In this document: positions 17,617 to 24,039 of the stretch, one piece after another | How the letters are laid out: every line of letters begins with the position of its first letter | Numbering within the stretch: position 1 is the first letter of the stretch | Assembly (NCBI GenBank): GCA_016861185.1 | Contig: BOKW01000003.1 | Coordinates: 577,605 to 641,604, forward strand | Length of the DNA stretch: 64,000 nucleotides | Direction: 5' to 3' | Source of the DNA: Betaproteobacteria bacterium | GTDB taxonomy: Bacteria; Pseudomonadota; Gammaproteobacteria; Burkholderiales; Burkholderiaceae_F | Program-made: the position numbers and the translations under genes | The notes under the pieces: generated by a model | The model's input: the letters and a program-made list of their open reading frames with translations, nothing else | Database searches by the model: none | What the model was told of the DNA's origin: nothing

Positions 17617-19134
17617 TTACAACTCCGCCGTCGCCTTCGGGGGTGAAGCGACGGCTGCGGCCAGGCCGATGGTCGGTACTTGTGCCCCATGGCCGGCGAG
17701 CCGAGCGCCGCGCGCGGCCACTAGGGCAGCCGCGCACGATGCGATGCGCGCTTCGCGCGGGTCGGCACGGCTGGTCAGTACGATCGGAACGCGGGCGCCG
17801 ACGACGATGCCAGCGCTCGCGGCGCCGCCGAGGTATTCGAGCTGCTTAGCCAGCATGTTGCCGCTTTCGAGATCGGGAACGACCAGGATGTCGGCCGCGC
17901 CGGCCACCGCGGAAACGATGCCCTTCGTGCGCGCCGCGGCGGCCGACACCGCGTTGTCGAACGCGAGCGGACCGTCAACGATCGCCCCGGTAATCTGGCC
18001 GCGGTCTGCCATCTTGCATAGTGCCGCTGCGTCCAGTGTCGCGGGCATGTGGGGGTTCACCGTCTCTACCGCTGCCAGGATGGCCACGCGCGGTCGCGCC
18101 AGGCCGAAGGCATGCGCCAGATCGATCGCGTTGCGCACAATGTCGGCCTTTTCCTTCAGCGTCGGAGCGATGTTGATCGCCGCGTCGGTGATGATGAAGG
18201 GGCGTGGATAGGCCGGTGTCTGCATCAGGAAGCAATGGCTCATGCGGCGGTCGGTGCGCAACGGGCTTGCCACCACCGCGCCCATCAGCTCATCGGTGTG
18301 CAGGCTGCCCTTCATCAGCGCCTCGACGCTGCCGTTCAGTGCGAGCTCGACCGCGCGCGCCGCGGCGGCGTGGCTATGCGGCACGTCCTCGATCGCGAAG
18401 CCGTCGATCTTCAAAGACGACTGCTGGGCAACCGCCTCCAGGCGCGCGCGCGGACCGACCAGCACAGGGTCGATCAGACCGGCCGCGTGGGCATCGACGA
18501 CGGCCGACAGGCTGACGGCGTCGCAGGGATGCACGACGGCAATCTTGATCCTCCCCAGCGGCCGCACGAACTGCAGCAGCCGCACCAAGTCGTTTCCATG
18601 GGACAGCGAAATGCGCACCTGGGGCAGGGTGCCGCGCGGGCGCTCGATGCGTTCGGTCGGCGCCAGCACCGTCGCCTCGCCCGAAATCACCGCGACGCCT
18701 TCCTGGTTCGTGCACCGGCAGTCGAGCGCTAGGCGATGCTTCGCTTCGTCCTTCGAGGTAACGGCTACGACGATCGTCAAGGTATCGCCGACGCGCACCG
18801 GCGCATGAAACTTCAGCGTCTGGCTCAGGTAGATGGTTCCCGGGCCGGGTAGCCGCGTTCCGAGCACGGCCGAGATCAGCGCCGCGCCCCACATGCCGTG
18901 GGCGATCACGCCGTGGAAGCGCGTAGAGGCGGCAAACTCGAAGTCGATGTGCTGCGAGTTGACGTCGCCCGACATCGCAGCGAATAGCTGTATGTCGGCG
19001 GCAGTCAGCGTGCGCTCGATGCTCGCGCGGTCGCCGATCGCGATCTCATCGAAGGTGCGGTTGCGGATGACCTCGAGGTCGTCGCGCTCCAGGGTGTTCG
19101 AGTCCATGGGTGCCTGTGGTGAAGTCACGTCCAA
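17617..19134 (-). CDS. MaoC hydratase/phosphate acyltransferase fusion
   Basis: 505 aa in two domains. Residues ~25-150 form a MaoC-like (R)-enoyl-CoA hydratase hot-dog domain with the D-x5-H type segment (MSGDVNSQHIDFEFA) and GVIAHGMWGAALIS. Residues ~185-500 form a phosphate acetyl/butyryltransferase (SGNMLAKQLEYLGGA is the phosphotransacylase signature). It could turn crotonyl-CoA to (R)-3-hydroxybutyryl-CoA and exchange acyl groups between CoA and phosphate. fabI lies 27 bases upstream on the same strand and ackA, the kinase partner, is nearby in divergent orientation. Confidence 0.9.
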   Translation of the reverse strand: MDVTSPQAPMDSNTLERDDLEVIRNRTFDEIAIGDRASIERTLTAADIQLFAAMSGDVNSQHIDFEFAASTRFHGVIAHGMWGAALISAVLGTRLPGPGTIYLSQTLKFHAPVRVGDTLTIVVAVTSKDEAKHRLALDCRCTNQEGVAVISGEATVLAPTERIERPRGTLPQVRISLSHGNDLVRLLQFVRPLGRIKIAVVHPCDAVSLSAVVDAHAAGLIDPVLVGPRARLEAVAQQSSLKIDGFAIEDVPHSHAAAARAVELALNGSVEALMKGSLHTDELMGAVVASPLRTDRRMSHCFLMQTPAYPRPFIITDAAINIAPTLKEKADIVRNAIDLAHAFGLARPRVAILAAVETVNPHMPATLDAAALCKMADRGQITGAIVDGPLAFDNAVSAAAARTKGIVSAVAGAADILVVPDLESGNMLAKQLEYLGGAASAGIVVGARVPIVLTSRADPREARIASCAAALVAARGARLAGHGAQVPTIGLAAAVASPPKATAEL

Positions 19135-19161
19135 ATCCAGAAGTGATCGCTGCTGCCCGGC

Positions 19162-19950
19162 TCACGCAAGAATGTGAAAGCCGCCGTCCACGTAGTGAAC
19201 GTCGCCCGTGATGCCCTGCGCGGCGTCGCTGACGAGAAATGCGCACAGCGAGCCGACGTCGTCGATTTCCACTTCGCGCGGCAAAGGCGCGCGGCGGCGG
19301 GCTTCTGCGATCAACGCATCGAAGTCCGGAATCCCGGACGCCGCGCGTGTGCGAATCGGCCCGGGTGAGACCGCGTTCACTCGGATGCCGCGCGGTCCAA
19401 ACTCGGTCGCCAGATAGCGGACGGTCGCTTCCAGGGCTGCCTTCACCGGTCCCATCACCCCGTAGTGCGGGACGACCTCCTCGGCGCCGAGGTACGTCAT
19501 GGTCAGCAGCGTGCCGCCCTTGTCCATCAACGGTTCTGCCAACCGCGCCATTCGTACGAAGGAATGGCACGAAATGTCCATCGCGCGGGCGAAGCCCTCG
19601 CGCGAAGTGTCGGCCACGCGGCCGTGCAAGTCCCGCGCTGGTGCAAAGGCGATCGAATGCAGCAGGAAGTCGAGACGTCCCCAGCGTTCCCGGATCGTGT
19701 CGAACACCGCCTCCAGCGCGCCAGGTTGCTCGACGTCGAGAGGCATCGTGATGGCGGCCGACAAGTCGCGCGCCAGCGGCTCCACATAAGGTCTTGCCTT
19801 GTCGTTGAGCCAGGTCACGGCCAAGTCGGCGCCGCAATCGCGAAACATGCGCGCGCAACCGTAGGCGATGCTGTGTTCATTGGCGATGCCAACCACCAGC
19901 CCTTTGCGGCCGCTCAGCAGCGATTGCGACCTCACGTCAACCTGCAACAT
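19162..19950 (-). CDS. fabI: enoyl-[acyl-carrier-protein] reductase, FabI type
   Basis: NADH-dependent reductase of the last step of fatty-acid elongation (262 aa). The FabI-type nucleotide motif GIANEHSIAYG is present, with Tyr153, Tyr163 and Lys170 in the FabI spacing (Tyr-x9-Tyr-x6-Lys). GGAGAG precedes the ATG at 19950, so the longer upstream extension of the frame is not used. Being placed in a PHB/acyl-phosphate cluster, it may be a second FabI with a special role rather than the housekeeping copy; this window cannot tell. Confidence 0.92.
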   Translation of the reverse strand: MLQVDVRSQSLLSGRKGLVVGIANEHSIAYGCARMFRDCGADLAVTWLNDKARPYVEPLARDLSAAITMPLDVEQPGALEAVFDTIRERWGRLDFLLHSIAFAPARDLHGRVADTSREGFARAMDISCHSFVRMARLAEPLMDKGGTLLTMTYLGAEEVVPHYGVMGPVKAALEATVRYLATEFGPRGIRVNAVSPGPIRTRAASGIPDFDALIAEARRRAPLPREVEIDDVGSLCAFLVSDAAQGITGDVHYVDGGFHILA

Positions 19951-19976
19951 GTCATCTCTCCAGTGCAATCCGCTCG

Positions 19977-20342
19977 TCACGGGACCGAACGCGGCGGAGT
20001 CTTGGTCGGCGCCCTTTCCGAGGCCTTCTCCATCTGCCCTTGATCGGCCGCTCTCGATTGTTTGGGTTCCGGCCGTTGCGCTCGGGGCAGCCAAATCTTT
20101 GGCGTCGCACCGAGCTCGTCATAGGTGAACGGGCTCGGTGGAGCCGGAGGTGCGACCTTGTTCTTCGCTGGCTCGGCCGGCCGATCCTTGGACGCTGTCA
20201 CCGCGTCCGACCCAGCCGCTGACTGTGCATATGACGGCGCCGTAGCGATCATCCCGGCGATCACGACGATCGCGGCGGCGACCGAACGCGGACCGAATGA
20301 CAGGCCACGCAGGCCGGTGTGGGGGAATGGCAGGCTACCCAT
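19977..20342 (-). CDS. secreted Pro/Ala-rich small protein, unknown
   Basis: 121 aa. An N-terminal stretch with arginine then a hydrophobic segment (VAAAIVVIAGMIATAPSYAQS) forms a signal peptide with a likely AQ-S cleavage near residue 41. The rest is low-complexity, rich in Pro, Ala, Lys and Glu, with no domain I recognise. GGAGAG lies five bases before the ATG at 20342 (GTG at 20345 also possible). It is 26 bases upstream of fabI on the same strand and divergent from ackA. Confidence 0.6.
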   Translation of the reverse strand: MGSLPFPHTGLRGLSFGPRSVAAAIVVIAGMIATAPSYAQSAAGSDAVTASKDRPAEPAKNKVAPPAPPSPFTYDELGATPKIWLPRAQRPEPKQSRAADQGQMEKASERAPTKTPPRSVP

Positions 20343-20367
20343 CACAACTCTCCTTCTTCAGGTTTCG

Positions 20368-20386
20368 TTGCGACAACGCGTCGCAA
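20368..20386. promoter_or_regulatory. perfect inverted repeat, candidate operator
   Basis: TTGCGAC - AACGC - GTCGCAA: 7-bp arms with a 5-base spacer, in the ~250-base gap between the divergent secreted-protein/fabI transcript and ackA. It is 26 bases from the start of the minus-strand gene and is not followed by a T-run, so it reads as a binding site for a dimeric regulator rather than a terminator. The regulator is unknown. Confidence 0.45.
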
Positions 20387-20424
20387 CTGAGTAATGACAA
20401 GGTAGCCGTATGCGATGGCCAAGT

Positions 20425-20538
20425 GGTAAGCGAAACGTCGATCTTCGGTCTAAGCGTCGTTCGCTACGTCTTGAACCTGTCAGTCACTCGGGCCTAGCGC
20501 GGTACCGAAGCGGACCGAACAGCGACCTTTCGCTGACC
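20425..20538. repeat. 114-bp element with 27-bp terminal inverted repeats (units A and B)
   Basis: Left end 20425-20451 begins GGTAAGCGAAACGTCG; right end 20512-20538 read on the opposite strand begins GGTCAGCGAAAGGTCG. The two ends match at 22 of 27 positions and enclose 60 bases. It lies just upstream of ackA and would form a cruciform or a long hairpin in the ackA leader. It is the best-preserved copy of the repeat family in this window. Confidence 0.72.
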
Positions 20539-20590
20539 CTAAGAGTCGCGGGCGCACTTACGCTGGAGTCCATCCAGGAGTCAGGCAACC

Positions 20591-21841
20591 ATGGCCGATG
20601 TTGTTGTCGTATTGAATGCGGGCTCGTCCAGTCTGAAATTTTCTGTGTTCGCCCAGGACGCCGAGGGGGACAAGCCGATCTGCCGCGGCCAGGCGGAAGC
20701 TCTCACTACGGCGCCGCGCTTCGTCGCGAAGGACGCGACCGGGAACGTGCTGGACGAGAGATCGTGGGGCGAAGGCGTCCCGCTCGGTCACGCCGGGGCA
20801 CTCGACCATCTGGTCGCCTTCCTGCAGCGCCGGCTTGCGGGGCATCGCCTGGTCGCCGTCGGCCATCGGGTCGTTCATGGCGGCACCGAGTACCGGCGCC
20901 CGATCCACATCGACGCGGAGGTCGTCGCGACACTGCAGAAGTACATTCCGCTCGCGCCGCTGCATCAGCCCCACAATCTCGCCCCCATCCGCGCGCTGCT
21001 CGAGCAAGCGCCCGAACTGCCCCAAGTCGCCTGCTTCGACACGGCGTTTCATCGCGCCGCGCCAACCGTGTCGCAGATGTTCGCGCTGCCGAAGTCGATC
21101 ACCGATCGCGGAGTGCTGCGTTACGGCTTCCACGGGCTGTCGTACGAGTACATCGCAAGCGTGCTACCGCAATACGACGCGCAGGCGGCGGCGGGCAGAA
21201 CCGTCGTGCTGCACCTCGGCAACGGCTCCAGCATGTGCGCGATGGCAGGAGGCCGGAGCATCGCCAGCACGATGGGTTTCACCGCGGTCGACGGCCTGCC
21301 CATGGGAACGCGCTGCGGCAGTCTCGACCCCGGAGTGATCCTGTATCTGATCGACCAACTGAAGATGGACACGCGCGCCGTCGAGAAGCTGATCTGTCAG
21401 CAGTCAGGGCTGCTCGGCGTGTCCGGAATCTCCAGCGACATGCGCACGCTGCTCGCCAGCGAAGCGGCGGGAGCGAAGGCGGCGGTCGACCTGTTCGCCT
21501 ACCGCATCCAACGGGAGCTCGGTTCGCTCGCTGCGGCACTCGGCGGTCTGGACGCGATCGTGTTCACCGCGGGAATCGGCGAGAACAGCGCGGTGCTTCG
21601 CGAGCGCGTGTGCCGCGGAGCAGCCTGGCTCGGCTTGCAGCTAGACGACCTTGCCAACGCGGGCGGCGGCCCACGCATCAGCGCGCCGGGAAGCAAAGTG
21701 GCGGCATGGGTGATCCCGACCAATGAGGAACTGATGATCGCGCGACATACGCGCCGGCTGCTCGGCGCGGTAACGGGCGACCACGCCGCGACTCCGGGCG
21801 CCACCACCGGCGCATCGATGGCGAGGAGCACGGCGTCATGA
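20591..21841 (+). CDS. ackA: acetate kinase (acetate/propionate kinase family)
   Basis: Converts acetyl phosphate and ADP to acetate and ATP, and the reverse; 416 aa, slightly longer than usual because of a C-terminal tail of ~20 residues. Motifs: VVLNAGSSSLKF at the start, GHRVVHGG, FDTAFH, LGNGSSMCA and GIGENS, all typical. CAGGAG lies upstream of the ATG. The last codons overlap the start of the dehydrogenase gene (ATGA). It pairs functionally with the phosphotransacylase domain encoded on the other strand. Confidence 0.94.
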   Translation: MADVVVVLNAGSSSLKFSVFAQDAEGDKPICRGQAEALTTAPRFVAKDATGNVLDERSWGEGVPLGHAGALDHLVAFLQRRLAGHRLVAVGHRVVHGGTEYRRPIHIDAEVVATLQKYIPLAPLHQPHNLAPIRALLEQAPELPQVACFDTAFHRAAPTVSQMFALPKSITDRGVLRYGFHGLSYEYIASVLPQYDAQAAAGRTVVLHLGNGSSMCAMAGGRSIASTMGFTAVDGLPMGTRCGSLDPGVILYLIDQLKMDTRAVEKLICQQSGLLGVSGISSDMRTLLASEAAGAKAAVDLFAYRIQRELGSLAAALGGLDAIVFTAGIGENSAVLRERVCRGAAWLGLQLDDLANAGGGPRISAPGSKVAAWVIPTNEELMIARHTRRLLGAVTGDHAATPGATTGASMARSTAS

Positions 21842-22641
21842 TCTCGAACTCGCATCGGCCCCTTGAGCATCGGTCGGCGATCGTCACAGGCTCGACAAGC
21901 GGCATCGGGCTCGGCATTGCCCGGTCGCTCTCGGCCGCGGGCTGCAACGTGATGCTCAACGGTTTCGGCAACCCGGCCGAGATAGAGCGGCTGCGGCGCG
22001 AGCTGGCGTCGCAATACGGCGTTCAGTGCGTTGTCAACGGGTCGGACTTGTCCCGGCCGAGCCAGGTACGCGACATGGTGGGGCAGGCCACTTCTGCTTT
22101 CGGGGCGGTCGACATTCTGGTGAACAACGCGGGCATCCAGCACACCGCGCCGGTGGACGAGTTCCCTGACGAAAAGTGGGACGCGATCCTTGCGACCAAC
22201 CTGTCGTCAAACTTCCACGCGATCAAGGCCGTGCTGCCGCAGATGAAACACCGCAATTGGGGACGCATCGTGAACATCGCGTCCGTTCACGGACTGGTTG
22301 CATCGACCAACAAGGCCGCGTACGTGGCCGCGAAGCACGCCGTCGTCGGGCTCACCAAGGCCGTAGCGCTCGAGACGGCGATCACCGGGATCACCTGCAA
22401 CGCGATCTGTCCCGGCTGGGTGCTCACGCCGCTCGTGCAGAAGCAGATCGACGATCTCGCATCCCGCCAGAGGATTGCAGTGGCCGAGGCGACCCTTCGA
22501 CTGCTCGGCGAGAAGCAGCCTTCGCTGCAGTTCGCGACTGCCGAGCACATCGGTGCGCTCACAGTGTTCCTGTGCTCGCCCGATGCCGCACAGATACGCG
22601 GCGTGGCCCTGCCCGTCGACGGCGGTTGGCTCGCTCGATGA
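21838..22641 (+). CDS. bdhA: D-3-hydroxybutyrate dehydrogenase (SDR)
   Basis: Short-chain dehydrogenase, 267 aa, oxidising (R)-3-hydroxybutyrate to acetoacetate with NAD, the second step of PHB use. Rossmann motif TGSTSGIGLG near residues 17-26, NNAGIQH, active Tyr and Lys in YVAAKHA, and the family stretch CPGWVLTPLVQKQI. It overlaps ackA by four bases and is followed after 34 bases by the CoA-transferase genes that take acetoacetate onward, so the four genes form one degradation operon. Confidence 0.92.
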   Translation: MISNSHRPLEHRSAIVTGSTSGIGLGIARSLSAAGCNVMLNGFGNPAEIERLRRELASQYGVQCVVNGSDLSRPSQVRDMVGQATSAFGAVDILVNNAGIQHTAPVDEFPDEKWDAILATNLSSNFHAIKAVLPQMKHRNWGRIVNIASVHGLVASTNKAAYVAAKHAVVGLTKAVALETAITGITCNAICPGWVLTPLVQKQIDDLASRQRIAVAEATLRLLGEKQPSLQFATAEHIGALTVFLCSPDAAQIRGVALPVDGGWLAR

Positions 22642-22675
22642 GGGCAGAAGGCGCGACACCGAACCGAGAACGAGA

Positions 22676-23323
22676 ATGCTCAACACCACGGCACACGACG
22701 CCATCGCGCGCATACCGAACGGCTCGACGCTGATGATCGGCGGCTTCATGGGGGTCGGCACACCGGAGGGTCTTGTCGACGAACTGCTACGCCAGGACAA
22801 GCACGACTTGACGGTGATCTCCAACGACAGCGCGCTACCGGGCGTGGGCATCGGGAAGCTCGTCACGGCCGGCGCCGTGCGGAAGCTCGTCGCAAGCCAT
22901 ATCGGTCTCAACCCCGAAACCCAGCAGAGAATGGGCGCCGGAACCATGGAGGTCGAACTGGTCCCGCAAGGCACGTTGATCGAGCGCATCCGGGCCGCCG
23001 GCTTCGGTTTGGGAGGCATCCTGACGCCGACCGGAGTGGGCACCGTCGTCGAGGAAGGCAAGCGCAAGCTGACGGTCGACGGTCGCGAGTACCTGCTCGA
23101 GGGCGCCCTCCATGCCGATTTTGCGCTGGTCCAGGCTTTCGTCGCCGACTATCTCGGCAACCTCACGTACGCGCTGACCGCGCGTAACTTCAACCCGGTC
23201 ATCGCGATGGCCGGGGACACCGTCATCGTCGAGGCCGAGCACATCGTGCCCGTCGGCATGATCCCGCCCGACCACGTGATGACCCCCGCGCCGCTCGTGG
23301 ACTACCTGATCGCGCAGGCCTGA
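22676..23323 (+). CDS. 3-oxoacid CoA-transferase, subunit A
   Basis: 215 aa, alpha subunit of the AtoD/ScoA type. The conserved glycine-rich segment GGFMGVGTPEGL (about residues 22-33) is present. With subunit B it moves CoA to acetoacetate or other short acids. GAGAACGAGA precedes the ATG at 22676. Subunit B starts one base after its stop. Confidence 0.92.
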   Translation: MLNTTAHDAIARIPNGSTLMIGGFMGVGTPEGLVDELLRQDKHDLTVISNDSALPGVGIGKLVTAGAVRKLVASHIGLNPETQQRMGAGTMEVELVPQGTLIERIRAAGFGLGGILTPTGVGTVVEEGKRKLTVDGREYLLEGALHADFALVQAFVADYLGNLTYALTARNFNPVIAMAGDTVIVEAEHIVPVGMIPPDHVMTPAPLVDYLIAQA

Positions 23324-23324
23324 C

Positions 23325-23978
23325 ATGGAACCCCAAACCTTGATCGCCCGGCGCATCGCGCGCGAGCTGCACCATGGCACGCTCGTCAACCTCGGCATCG
23401 GCATTCCGACGCTGGTCGCGAACTATGTTCCTGCCGGCATGCACGTCTTCTTTCAGTCGGAGAACGGCCTCATCGGCTCCGGGCCGATCCCTGCGGAAGG
23501 GTTGGCGCAGGCACGCCTCACCGACGCCGGCGGGCGTCCGGTCACGGCGATTCCGGGAGCGTCCACCTTCGACAGCGCGATGTCCTTCGGTCTCATCCGT
23601 GGCGGTCACGTCGACATGACGGTGCTTGGCGCGCTGCAGGTCGACGAGCGGGGCAGACTCGCGAACTGGATGATCCCCGGCAAGCTGATCGCCGGCATGG
23701 GCGGAGCGATGGACCTCGTGACGGGCGCGAAACGCGTGGTGGTGGCTATGCAGCACACCGCGAAGGGCAACCCGAAGATCGTCAAGCAATGCAACCTGCC
23801 ACTCACCTCGACCCGCACTGTTGATCTCGTCGTCACGGACTTCGCAGTAATCGCGTTCACGGACCGCCGGCCGACGTTGCTCGAGGTGGCGCCCGGCGTG
23901 TCGGTGCAGCAGGTGCTTGCGGCGACGGAAGCCGAGCTCGTCGTGCCCTCGAATGTGCGGACGATGCTGCTGGCGTGA
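23325..23978 (+). CDS. 3-oxoacid CoA-transferase, subunit B
   Basis: 217 aa, beta subunit of the AtoA/ScoB type. The catalytic glutamate that forms the acyl-CoA thioester is Glu46 in SENGLIGSGP; VNLGIGIPTL is also characteristic. Last gene of the ackA-bdhA-CoA-transferase series; completes the path from 3-hydroxybutyrate to acetoacetyl-CoA. The convergent regulator gene ends 62 bases downstream. Confidence 0.93.
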   Translation: MEPQTLIARRIARELHHGTLVNLGIGIPTLVANYVPAGMHVFFQSENGLIGSGPIPAEGLAQARLTDAGGRPVTAIPGASTFDSAMSFGLIRGGHVDMTVLGALQVDERGRLANWMIPGKLIAGMGGAMDLVTGAKRVVVAMQHTAKGNPKIVKQCNLPLTSTRTVDLVVTDFAVIAFTDRRPTLLEVAPGVSVQQVLAATEAELVVPSNVRTMLLA

Positions 23979-24039
23979 TCGACGACAGTCCAGGCGCCAT
24001 ACGGCCAGCATCAGCGCTTCAGTTCGCATACCCTCGAGG

